In this document: piece by piece, positions 11,801 through 21,072 of the stretch
Position numbering within the stretch: the stretch's first letter is position 1
Layout: each line of letters starts with the position of its first letter
Origin: Dyadobacter sp. 50-39
GTDB taxonomy: Bacteria > Bacteroidota > Bacteroidia > Cytophagales > Spirosomataceae
Assembly: GCA_001898145.1 (NCBI GenBank)
Contig: MKSR01000010.1
Span: forward strand, 1-64,000
DNA length: 64,000 bases
Reading direction: 5' to 3'
The notes under the pieces: model-generated
Seen by the model: the letters and a program-made list of their open reading frames with translations, nothing else
What the model was told of the DNA's origin: nothing
The model's database searches: none
Made by a program: the position numbers and the translations under genes

Positions 11801-14800
11801 TTAAAATGTCAGATCAATTCCAAATGTGCTCGCCTTCATCACCGGGTAGGCTGTTTCACGGTCGGTGTAGCCCATCTCAGGATCGATGTGTTTGATTTTG
11901 CTGATCGTAAACAGGTTTTGCGTCAGGAAATAAACCCTCGCCGAGCTCATTTTCAGTTTGCTGCTCAAAGCTTTGGGCAGCGTGTAGCCGATGCTCGCTG
12001 TTTTCAGGCGCACGTAGCTGGAATTCACCCACCAGAAATCCGAATCTTTCGTGTTGTTGGCGTAAGGTGCCGGGGTCGATCTGGGGTATTTCGCATCCTG
12101 ATGATCCGGCGTCCAGCGGTTGTCGTAATATTCGTCGGCGGTGTTGCTGCCGTTATTTTCAAATGGAACGGTCATGAATTGTCTGACATTGATGCTGGAT
12201 TTTCCTGATCCCTGGAAAAACAGGCTCACATCAAACCCTCTCCAGTTCACGCTCGGTGTAAGACCGAATGTCAATGCAGGGTAAACAGGGTTCCCGATCA
12301 CGGTCAGGTCGAAGTTGTCGATCAGGCCGTCCGGCTTGCCGTCCGGGCCGCTCAAATCCGCATATTTGATATCGCCGGGGTGCAGGTCACCGAACTGTGT
12401 AACATTGTATCCGTCGGCGGCACCCACGATACCGTCCCCGTTTTTATCCTCGGCCGAAGTAAACAATCCGAGCGACTTAAACCCGAATGGCGTTCCGAAC
12501 TGTCGTCCTACCAGTGTCCGGTTAGGATTTTTCGCCTCCGCATCGGTTTGGAACACTTCCTGCATTTTGTTGATCGAATAGCTCAGGTTGGCATTCAGAG
12601 AGAAATCCAGGTCTTTGGATATTCTCTTGCGGGTTCCGAGGTTGAGCTCCACGCCGTTCGCGCTCATTCTGCCCTTGTTTTCCTGCGAAAGCGACAGTCC
12701 GTATTCCACCGGCAATGTTACCTGCGGCGCCAGCAGCATACCGGTGCGCTTTTCGTGGAAATAGTCGAATTCAACCGTTAACAGGGAATTCCACATGCTC
12801 AGGTCGAAACCAAAGTCCGTTTTGGTGGATATTTCCCAGGTGATCCTGGAATTTGCTTCGCGCGGCACCCGTGATCCCTGCACCAGCGAGCCTCCTCCGA
12901 AAGCATAAGCAGCCCCCCTCAGGTCATACCCCGACTGATACTGGAATGGTCCCCCGGCCAGCATCCCGGCCTTGCCCCACGATCCCCGCACTTTCAATTC
13001 GTCGATGAAGCGGAAATTCTTCATAAAGTTCTCTTCCGACACCCGCCAGGCGGCCGAGAATGCCGGGAAATAACCCCAGCGGCTGCCGGGTGCAAAGTAA
13101 TAGTGCCCGTCGTAACGTCCGGCCGCTTCGAGAATGTACCGGTCTTTGTAGGTATACCCCAGCCGGTATACGTAACCCAGTTCCGAACCGGTGGACGACA
13201 CCCCGGCATTGTCATAATCCAGCTTGTCGGAGCTACCGAAGCTGAGCTCGTCAATGCCGATCGCGAAGTTGTTGCGGCGTGTCGCCATGGAATCGGATTT
13301 GGTTTGACGCGCCTCCAGCACCACGAGGCCGGTGATCGCATGCGCTCCGAAAGTGCGGTTATAGTTCAGGTAGCCCTGGTAGGTGAAGTTGGTCCGTTTC
13401 TGATTCTGCAATCCCAGCCAGCGGAAAGGCCTTCCGTTACCCTCCTGAAGTGAAATGGCTTCGGTGTAGGTGTAAGGTTTTTGAGAAAGGTCAATTTTGT
13501 GGTAAACAAACGGTACGTGCCAAAGTTTCACATTTTGCTGCCACGGATCATAGCTGAACACCGCTTTGGCACTCAGGCCTTTGGCAATCTGCTGCTCCAC
13601 GTATATCGTCCCCAGCAGAGTATTGCCGTTCGTTCTTCTGTATCCTTCTGATCTCAAAACACCAATGGGCGTACTGGCCGACGACTCTCCCCATTTATCT
13701 CCCTCGGGATAGATCAGGCTCTGTGTAGGCAGAAATTTGTAGAAGCTCCGGAAAAGGTGACCGGAAGTGGTTTCGTCGGCATCTACGTCCCTGGTATTTT
13801 CCACGCTTCCAAACAGTGACATCCCCACTTTGGTGGTTTTGGTGGCTGCCATTTCAAGGCTCAGGTTGTAGTTGTACCGCCTGTAACTTACCGGATCGAA
13901 AATACCCTTCTGATCGAAATAGCTCACGCCGGCGTGATAGGTGACATTTTCCGTGCCGCCGCTTAGTTCAAGGCCGTGATTCTGCACAGGCACGTTCTTC
14001 TTGAACACATCGACAAAACTGGAGTTCGGGTACTTCCAAGGGTCTTCGGCGTGCAGCTGGTCGTAATTTTTCACCATTTCCGGGTCGTTGGGCAAGCTGG
14101 TTCCGCCGGGTGTCTGGTTCAGGTAGGCTTCGTTCTGCAATGTCATGTAATCCCTGGCCGAGAGCATTTTCGGCAGGTAGGTAGGGTTCTGAAACCCGTA
14201 GGAAGAGCTGATCCTGACCTGCGGCTTGCCGCTTTTGCCCCTTTTGGTCGTAATCATAATTACCCCGTTGGCACCGCCGATCCCGTAAGGTGCCACCGCC
14301 GCGGCATCTTTCAATATCGTGATCGTCTCGATACTGGCGGGGTCCACCTGGCGGATATTGTCCCTGCGGACACCGTCCACCACCACCAGCGGCCGGTTAT
14401 TGCCCGTTGTGACAATCCCGCGGATGTGAATATCCGGGTCGTCCTTTCCGGGCTGTCCGCCGTTGGGGCGCATACTCACACCCGCCACGCGCCCGGCCAG
14501 CGATTGAGAAATGTTCGCTACAGGCACCTCGGCAATGGCATCGCCTTTGATGCTGCTGATGGAGCCTGTCACCGTGGCTTTTTTCTGGGTACCGTAGCCT
14601 ACGACCACGATCTCCTCCAAAGCTTTGGTATCCTGGGCCAGCACCACCTCCAGCTTGGTTACCGTACCCACCTGGATTTCTTTGGCCAGGTACCCAACAA
14701 AAGAGAAAACGAGCACATCCTGGTCATTGACAGATTCCAGCGAATAGGCCCCGCTCACGTCCGTGGACGTGCCGCGCGTGGTGCCCTTAATGGTAACGTT

Positions 14801-14992
14801 GACCCCGGGAAGTCCCTGGCCCGCCTCGTCGGTTACTTTACCATTCAATTTCTTGTCGATCGATCGCGTCCGCGCGGTTCCGACCATTTCCACTGGGCCC
14901 GCAACGCCGGCGGCCAACGAGCCTGACGCCACAGCCAGACTTGTTAATTGTAGAAATGACAATTGTAAAAAAAGCCGTAATTTTCTTTTCAT
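11801..14992 (-). CDS. SusC/RagA-family TonB-dependent transporter
   Basis: An outer-membrane TonB-dependent glycan importer of 1063 residues. I place the start at the ATG at 14992 (MKRKLRLFLQ, followed by a signal peptide); the open frame extends 21 codons further upstream without a good leader. The order is a carboxypeptidase-regulatory-like domain (GKVTDEAGQGLPGVNVTIKG), a TonB box region (EEIVVVGYGTQKK), a plug domain and a 22-strand barrel ending in a hydrophobic strand (FGIDLTF). It has no N-terminal STN domain, consistent with control by the HTCS protein rather than by FecR/sigma. It pairs with the downstream SusD, 14 bp away. Confidence 0.94.
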   Translation of the reverse strand: MKRKLRLFLQLSFLQLTSLAVASGSLAAGVAGPVEMVGTARTRSIDKKLNGKVTDEAGQGLPGVNVTIKGTTRGTSTDVSGAYSLESVNDQDVLVFSFVGYLAKEIQVGTVTKLEVVLAQDTKALEEIVVVGYGTQKKATVTGSISSIKGDAIAEVPVANISQSLAGRVAGVSMRPNGGQPGKDDPDIHIRGIVTTGNNRPLVVVDGVRRDNIRQVDPASIETITILKDAAAVAPYGIGGANGVIMITTKRGKSGKPQVRISSSYGFQNPTYLPKMLSARDYMTLQNEAYLNQTPGGTSLPNDPEMVKNYDQLHAEDPWKYPNSSFVDVFKKNVPVQNHGLELSGGTENVTYHAGVSYFDQKGIFDPVSYRRYNYNLSLEMAATKTTKVGMSLFGSVENTRDVDADETTSGHLFRSFYKFLPTQSLIYPEGDKWGESSASTPIGVLRSEGYRRTNGNTLLGTIYVEQQIAKGLSAKAVFSYDPWQQNVKLWHVPFVYHKIDLSQKPYTYTEAISLQEGNGRPFRWLGLQNQKRTNFTYQGYLNYNRTFGAHAITGLVVLEARQTKSDSMATRRNNFAIGIDELSFGSSDKLDYDNAGVSSTGSELGYVYRLGYTYKDRYILEAAGRYDGHYYFAPGSRWGYFPAFSAAWRVSEENFMKNFRFIDELKVRGSWGKAGMLAGGPFQYQSGYDLRGAAYAFGGGSLVQGSRVPREANSRITWEISTKTDFGFDLSMWNSLLTVEFDYFHEKRTGMLLAPQVTLPVEYGLSLSQENKGRMSANGVELNLGTRKRISKDLDFSLNANLSYSINKMQEVFQTDAEAKNPNRTLVGRQFGTPFGFKSLGLFTSAEDKNGDGIVGAADGYNVTQFGDLHPGDIKYADLSGPDGKPDGLIDNFDLTVIGNPVYPALTFGLTPSVNWRGFDVSLFFQGSGKSSINVRQFMTVPFENNGSNTADEYYDNRWTPDHQDAKYPRSTPAPYANNTKDSDFWWVNSSYVRLKTASIGYTLPKALSSKLKMSSARVYFLTQNLFTISKIKHIDPEMGYTDRETAYPVMKASTFGIDLTF

Positions 14993-15467
14993 AATGAAAA
15001 TGAATAAAAGGTGGTAGAAGCATTCATTCACAATGATCTTTCCGATCATTGGCACTCAGCAGAAAACCTGGTTCGGGAAGGCCTGGCCTGTTGGTGGTGG
15101 AGGATGTATTCGGTTCAACCCTTCCCGTTAGCACATCTAAGCACAAATATATATTCACATAATGCAATTTTGAGTCCCGTTATGTTACAAAAAGCATAGA
15201 TTATGTTACATTTTTAAGACCGACCCTGATTCGTTTGCTAGGGCATAAGAAATCCTGCCCCCGCAACGTCACGGGCGGGGGTTCCGCTTTCCATTCGGGA
15301 TGCGCCACGTAGCGTATAGCCAGATCAGTAGATACATGGCAAATACACCTTCACTACCAGGAAATTACCCTTGCTTTCGAATTCTCGCGTATCCATATTC
15401 GCCTTTTCCTTACCACGAGGTCCGGCGATAGGATGGTATCCTGTGTCACCTGCTGAGCAACTGCCCT
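14993..15467. other. Divergent intergenic region between susC and kinase gene
   Basis: This 475-bp gap holds the susC leader (about 145 nt), the susC promoter and its direct repeat (15144-15210), and a GC-rich inverted repeat CCCCCGC (15258-15264) / GCGGGGG (15275-15281) without a T-run. No small gene stands out. I found no clear -7 box for the plus-strand kinase gene that begins at 15468. Confidence 0.5.
15144..15210 (-). promoter_or_regulatory. susC promoter with 21-bp-period direct repeat
   Basis: The -7 box TATATTTG (minus strand, 15151-15144) fits TAnnTTTG. Exactly 30 nt upstream begins a direct repeat ATGTTACA (15182-15189) and ATGTTACA (15203-15210) with a 21-bp period and CATAG in the spacer. 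Across the 29-bp element it matches the HTCS-promoter copy at 22 positions. This is the likely binding site of the locus HTCS protein; the binding itself is inference. Confidence 0.78.
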
Positions 15468-17726
15468 ATGAACCCGACCCGACTGCTTCTGCTGTTTTTT
15501 TTCGCTGTTCTGTACGCGCGCGCCTGGGCCATAGAGCCCTTCTATCCTAAATATGGTTTACAGGATGCGCGCCGCGATCAGAAGTTCTTACGCTCCCAGG
15601 TGGCGGATACGACCCAGCTTTACCGCGCGATCCGGCTGAGCCGGTTCCATGTCTACAAGCCCGGGCAAAGCAAGCCGGATTTGGATAGCGCCTACTCCTT
15701 TTACACCATTGCCAGCCAGATATGTAATAAAATGAACGCCCCCCGCTACCGTGCCGACGTGCTGAACCTGCTGGGTGCGATCGTTCATGAAAGGAACGAC
15801 ATCAGCGGCGCATTGGCGCTTCATCAACAAGCGGCCGCGCTGGCCAGAAGCCTGGGCGATTTGCCCAGGGAGGCCGAAAGCTGGTACCTGAGCGGGGAAA
15901 CCGAGCTTAGCGGCGGTAGCAAAGATTCCCCTCACTACCAGACCGCCCTGCGGTTGTATTCCAAAGCCGGCCTTCCCGAGCGCCAGGCGTATGTGCTGTG
16001 CAGGATTTCGCTTACCCAAACGTTCAACAGCCAGTACGACGCCGCGCTTCGCTCCTCGCTCGAAGCCTTGAAGCTTTACCAGTCCGTGCACTATCCCCGC
16101 ATGCGGTACGTTCATACCGATTTGCTTCGCATTAACCGCGATCTGGGACTTTACAGCCAGGCATTACAATACGGCCTGCTTGCCATCGACGAATCGCAGA
16201 AAGTGCGTGACACCGGACATCTTGCCGGCTGCTACCTGTCGATGGGGTTGCTCTACGAGCAGCTGGGCGACCTGGCCAGCGCGATCAAATACCAAAAGGA
16301 GTGCGTCAATGCGGGAATCGAGGTTGCCAATGCAAGCGGGGTCCTGAACGGTACCCGGTTTGTTGCCACCAACCTGATGCTGCTGGGCAAAACCAGGGAG
16401 GCCGGGAGGTATTTCATGCCCATTTTCAGGCAGTTCCCGCCCAGGAGCCTGGGCGACAGCCTTATTCACCTCTCGGTATGGGCGCGGTACTACGTTTTCA
16501 ACCGGCAATTGGATAAAGCAGTACCTATTTTCCAGTCGTTGCTGAAACATGAGGATAATCTTGAAGTATACATTCAGAACTATGGAGAACTTACCAATCT
16601 CGAAATCGCGGAACATTACCTGAAACATGATCGCTGGGACCGGGCGCGCTTTTACGTCACAAAGGCCGCTCAAAGGGCCGCAAGTTCGCCCAGGACGCGC
16701 GTCGACATAGCCCTGAGGATTCAAAAAGCCATGTATCTCGCCGATTCGGCGCAGGGGAAGTTCGCTTCCGCGCTCGAACATTACAGAATGCACCGAAAAC
16801 TGAGCGATTCCCTGTTCTCTGTTCAGAAAAGCCTTCAGATGGCTGGTATCCAGGTACAATTCGATGTAAAAAGGAAAGAACAGGACATTACGCTGCTCAC
16901 CCAACGGAACAGGATACAGCAGGAACGTATACAGAACCAGGAATCGCAGCGGAAAGCAATGATCGGCGGCACGGCGATGCTATCCTTTCTGCTGCTTTCG
17001 CTGTATGTACAATTCCGCAACAAGCAGAAAAGCAATCAGGAACTGACGCTGCACCAGCGGGTAATCGAAGATTCAAATGCCCGGTTGATGCGCACCGTGG
17101 AGGAGAAACAAATGCTGGTGAGGGAAATCCATCACCGGGTCAAAAACAACCTGCAAACGGTCATCAGCCTGCTCGAATCCCAGGCATTCTACCTGGAAAA
17201 CGATGCACTGGCCGCTGTGAAGGACAGCCAGAGCCGCATTCATGCGATGTCGCTCATCCATCAGAAGCTGTATCTGGCCGATAATGTGACGTCCATCAGC
17301 ACGCAGGCATATATCGAGGAACTGATCCTGCACCTCAGCAGCAGTCACTCCGATAGCGGCCGCATTCGCATCGACGTGCAGGTTGAACCGATCCAACTGG
17401 ATGTAGCCCAGGCGATCCCGCTCGGGCTGATCATTAACGAAGCGGTTACGAACATCTTCAAATATGCATTCCCCGATGACCGCTCAGGTGACATGCTGAT
17501 CCATTTCAGCCAAAATCCAGACAACCAATACACCCTCCATATCCGCGATAATGGCATCGGCATTGATACGGCTGCGGACCAGGGCAAGCCGGGTTCGCTG
17601 GGTATGAACCTGATGAAAGGCCTCACCCATGAGCTGGGAGGCACTTTTACCTTGAAATCCGATCAGGGAGTAGCGATTACCGTTCAGTTTGCACCGCTTC
17701 AACATTATTGGGAAAATCATGCGTAA
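15468..17726 (+). CDS. TPR-containing sensor histidine kinase (HisKA_2 type)
   Basis: A 752-residue kinase with a signal peptide (about 1-21) and TPR-like helical repeats in the presumed periplasmic region (about 60-480). These are followed by a coiled coil (RKEQDITLLTQRNRIQQERI), one membrane helix (MIGGTAMLSFLLLSLYV, about 502-518), a HisKA_2 phosphorylation motif REIHHRVKNNLQT (His555/His556) and a HATPase domain with DNGIGI. Kinases of this class commonly pass phosphate to a separate response regulator. The nearest candidate is the sigma-54 activator at 21073. The stop overlaps the start of the next kinase gene (ATGCGTAA), which suggests translational coupling. Confidence 0.9.
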   Translation: MNPTRLLLLFFFAVLYARAWAIEPFYPKYGLQDARRDQKFLRSQVADTTQLYRAIRLSRFHVYKPGQSKPDLDSAYSFYTIASQICNKMNAPRYRADVLNLLGAIVHERNDISGALALHQQAAALARSLGDLPREAESWYLSGETELSGGSKDSPHYQTALRLYSKAGLPERQAYVLCRISLTQTFNSQYDAALRSSLEALKLYQSVHYPRMRYVHTDLLRINRDLGLYSQALQYGLLAIDESQKVRDTGHLAGCYLSMGLLYEQLGDLASAIKYQKECVNAGIEVANASGVLNGTRFVATNLMLLGKTREAGRYFMPIFRQFPPRSLGDSLIHLSVWARYYVFNRQLDKAVPIFQSLLKHEDNLEVYIQNYGELTNLEIAEHYLKHDRWDRARFYVTKAAQRAASSPRTRVDIALRIQKAMYLADSAQGKFASALEHYRMHRKLSDSLFSVQKSLQMAGIQVQFDVKRKEQDITLLTQRNRIQQERIQNQESQRKAMIGGTAMLSFLLLSLYVQFRNKQKSNQELTLHQRVIEDSNARLMRTVEEKQMLVREIHHRVKNNLQTVISLLESQAFYLENDALAAVKDSQSRIHAMSLIHQKLYLADNVTSISTQAYIEELILHLSSSHSDSGRIRIDVQVEPIQLDVAQAIPLGLIINEAVTNIFKYAFPDDRSGDMLIHFSQNPDNQYTLHIRDNGIGIDTAADQGKPGSLGMNLMKGLTHELGGTFTLKSDQGVAITVQFAPLQHYWENHA

Positions 17727-20051
17727 ACCGATCCTATTTCCCGCATTCACGGCACGTTTGACCAGCATCACCGGGATCCTGAATTGCACATTCGCCGGCA
17801 AGCTTTTCAGAATCGGCTGCCTGTGGCCCGCTCTGCTTTTGAGCGTGTTGCAGAGCCGCGCCCAAACCGAATACGCGGATCTCGGCCAATACCAACGCCA
17901 GTTACTGTCCGCCAGGTCGGATCAGCAAAAAGCTTCCGCGATGCTGTCGATTGGATTCCACTTCTTATCAAAACCGGGCGAGCGGGAAAACGATATGAAG
18001 GCGGCACAGGCATATGGTAAGGCCGCACACAGGATCGCCACGCGACTCGGTTCCGACAGCCTGCAAGCGAGGGCGCTGCTGCTATCGTCCCAGATCCTGA
18101 AAGAAAGCGGCAAACGGGCCGAAGCGCTCGCTACGCTCAACCAGGCGATCGCCCGATACAGCGCGTCCGGCGATTTGGCCGGGGAGGGAACGGCGCTGAT
18201 GGAAAAGAGGCATTACTATCAGCTTTCCGGCCCGGAAATGGATGAGCGGATCAGGGTGGTTTCCAGGGCCGCTCAGTTGTTTAAGCGAGCCGGCGATCAA
18301 CGCCTTCGGGGCGATGCATTGCTGGAACTGGGTGATGTAGTCGGCAACGACGGGAAACTGATGGAGGCGATCGACTACCTGAAACAAGCGGACATCGCCT
18401 ACCGGCAGGCCGGGTTTCCAAGACGCAATACCTGTACAGCACCCTTTGCATTGCACACACCGCGCTCGGCAGTTATCAGGAAGGTTTGGAATATGGGTTT
18501 AAGGCGGAGAAAGTTGCCAGGTCCCTGGGAGATTCAAGTCAAACCCTTACGACCATTTATAACCGGATCGGGATTACCTACTATAATCTGGAAGATGAGC
18601 TGAATGCGTTGGAATTCTTTAAAAAAGGACTGGCCGTAGCCGTGAGGAATAACGACGAGGACGGAACGCTGTACTTAACCGGCAACGTGCTGAACATTCT
18701 GCTGCTCAGGAAGAGAAGCATTGCAAAATCAATGCTGCCTGAATTGGACAGCATCGTCACCCGCGGTTCGGCTAAGTCAATCAAACCGATCCCCTATTCG
18801 GAGATCTGCAGGACTTACCTGCATGTTGGCAATGCCGGACGTGCCAAATTTTTCCTTGATCAATTGCTGGAATTTCAAAAATCGAAACCGCTCAGTCCTT
18901 CCGAAGAGATGCCGGTTTACCGGGCGGCGTACGAATACTACTATTATTTAAAGGACTTCCGGACCGCGCGTCGGTACCTGGATCAGGAAGCAGTACTGGC
19001 CCACCGGTCACTGGATACAAGGAGGTTGCAGGGAATATATCAAAGCCGCTACAAGCTCGACTCCGTCGACGGCAATTACAAGTCTGCGTTCGAGAATTTG
19101 AAAAAGTTTAAGACATACACCGATTCAACCGCAGCCAACAAGGCCCGCAACGAGCTTCAAACCCTGACGGTACGCTATCAACTGGAAATGAAAAACGATG
19201 AGATTAAGCTGAAATCGGACAATATCAAGCTTCTGACCAAAGATAACGACGCCCAGAAAGCGCTGCTTCACCGGGCGGACGTGATCCGGAACATTACGAT
19301 TGCCGCCATCGTGCTGCTCATTATGCTCCTGGCGGCGCTGTACAGCCGCTGGAACGCCAACCGCAGGAACAGCATCATCATCGCCAATAAAAATCAGCGC
19401 CTGGAACAGTTGGTACGGGAGAAGGAATGGCTGGTGAAGGAAATCCACCACCGGGTCAAGAATAATTTGCAAACCATCATCAGCCTGCTCGAAACCCAGG
19501 CGGCATTCTTGCGGGACGACGCGCTGTCGGCCGTATTGGACAGCCAGCACCGGATCCACGCCATGTCGCTGATCCATCAGAAATTGTATTTGGTAGACAC
19601 CTCCACATCGATCGATATGAGGCCTTATGTCGAAGAACTGGTGCATTACCTCGCGGATAGCTTCGATCCGAATGCCAAAATTGAGATCGCTCTGGACGTC
19701 GATCATGTGCTGCTGGATGTTTCGAGAGCCATTCCGGTAGGACTCATTGTCAATGAAGCCGTTACCAATGCCATGAAGTATGCCTACCTCAATCGCGAAA
19801 CAGGCGTGCTGCAAGTGAGTTTGAAACAATCACCGGGAAAACGGATCGAACTGCGTATACAAGACGACGGGATCGGGATGCCGCCCACGATGGACAATGT
19901 CCGACCCTCTTCGCTGGGCATGCGGCTGATGAAGGGCCTCGCGAACGAAATCAGTGGCGAGCTGGCGATCGAAAGCCGGCACGGCACCGCGGTCAGCCTG
20001 ATATTCCCCCTGAACGAACCCATTGTCACAACGCCGGAGCGTCCCTTCTGA
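17719..20051 (+). pseudogene. Second TPR/HisKA_2 sensor kinase, broken by a 1-nt frameshift
   Basis: A paralogue of the preceding kinase, starting at the ATG at 17719 that overlaps the previous stop. The reading frame is intact to about 18417 (AYRQAGFP) and then continues one base out of register (KTQYLYSTLCIAHTALGSYQ) to the stop at 20051. Restoring one C in TTTCC at 18415-18419 would give one 777-residue protein with TPRs, a membrane helix near 19290-19340, KEIHHRVKNNLQT and a HATPase domain. As it stands, the first frame stops at 18603 and leaves a kinase-less TPR protein. A shorter product could begin at the ATG at 18486 and still hold the membrane and kinase parts. Either a recent inactivation or a sequencing error would explain it. 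Confidence 0.85.
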
Positions 20052-20146
20052 GCTCGCGCAGGTTTTTAAGTACACCAATAACCGCGTGATCGCCATTGAT
20101 GTGCCGGCCGGAACCTCGTTGCTTTGCATTTAAAACCCATGCTGCT

Positions 20147-21001
20147 ATGAAAAACAACTCCCTTTCCGCCATCCTTGCCCGCACCCAATTCGCCACCGAT
20201 TCCGGCAAAATGATCGCCTACCGCTCCATCGGGCAGGGCACACCGCTTATTTTATGCAACCGGCTGCGGGGAATTCTCGACTCGTGGGACCCGGCATTCC
20301 TGGACGAGCTGGCCCAGTTCTACCAGGTCATTATTTTCGATTATTCCGGTATCGGCTCCTCCGCCGGCAACCTTCCAACTCAAATTGCCGGCGTGGCCGA
20401 GGATATCAACTTCCTGGCAGCCCAGCTGAAACTCGACCGGTTCATCCTGGCAGGCTGGTCGTATGGCGGGCTCGTGGCGCAAACTTTCGCTACGCATTAT
20501 CCGCAAAAAGTGTCACACCTGATATTGCTCGGTACCAATCCGCCGGGAAAAAACCAGCATCCCCTGGAACAAGCATTCCTCGACGCGACCATGCATGAGG
20601 TGAATGACCTCGCCGACGAAACCGTTCTCTTTTTCGAACCGGCGTCCGACCTGAGCAGGCAGGCTGCCGAAAGCTACTTTGAGCGGATCAACGCCCGTAC
20701 CGAGGACCAGGATGTACCGGTACCGGAGGAAAAATGGAACAATTATTTTGCCGGCGCCCAGGACTTCGCTGCCGACGGATACGGTTCGCGGGACAGGCTG
20801 GCCACAATCCCGGTCCCTATCCTGGTTATCTCCGGCGATCACGATCCCGCCTGCCCGATCGAAAACTGGTATGCATTGAGCCGGAAGATCCCGAACCTGC
20901 AAATGATCATGCTCGGACAGACCGGCCATGGGCCGCAAAGCCAGTATCCCGAGCTGGTAGCCCGCTACATCGCCGATTTTGTGAAATATGCCAGGTTATG
21001 A
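20147..21001 (+). CDS. Alpha/beta hydrolase
   Basis: A 284-residue cytoplasmic alpha/beta-fold hydrolase. I use the ATG at 20147 (MKNNSLSAIL); an upstream in-frame ATG at 20096 would add 17 residues of low-quality sequence. The nucleophile elbow is GWSYGG with Ser105, the acid is probably the aspartate in GDHDPACP, and the histidine is in TGHGPQ. The overall pattern resembles bromoperoxidase or epoxide-hydrolase-like members. There is no signal peptide. It sits between the kinase pair and the sigma-54 response regulator, on the same strand. The substrate is unknown. Confidence 0.85.
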   Translation: MKNNSLSAILARTQFATDSGKMIAYRSIGQGTPLILCNRLRGILDSWDPAFLDELAQFYQVIIFDYSGIGSSAGNLPTQIAGVAEDINFLAAQLKLDRFILAGWSYGGLVAQTFATHYPQKVSHLILLGTNPPGKNQHPLEQAFLDATMHEVNDLADETVLFFEPASDLSRQAAESYFERINARTEDQDVPVPEEKWNNYFAGAQDFAADGYGSRDRLATIPVPILVISGDHDPACPIENWYALSRKIPNLQMIMLGQTGHGPQSQYPELVARYIADFVKYARL

Positions 21002-21011
21002 GTAGTTAATC

Positions 21012-21019
21012 TATATTTG
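21012..21019 (+). promoter_or_regulatory. -7 box of the sigma-54 regulator gene
   Basis: TATATTTG fits the Bacteroidota -7 consensus TAnnTTTG and lies 53 nt before the ATG at 21073. No good -33 TTG is visible at the usual distance; the nearest TTTG (20978-20981) is 30 nt upstream. Confidence 0.5.
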
Positions 21020-21072
21020 CATTTATAGTAAGCATATGCGCTAAATCGACCCATATCAGCTCTCTCCCGACC

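Noticed and set aside
13976-14926. 316-codon plus-strand open frame opposite the first susC
   Set aside because: Antisense shadow of a conserved TonB-dependent transporter, with no recognisable protein features.
18410-18425. Programmed -1 frameshift joining the two halves of the kinase
   Set aside because: The region around GTTTCCAAG does not form a standard slippery heptamer in the zero frame, and I see no strong downstream structure. A base loss is simpler.
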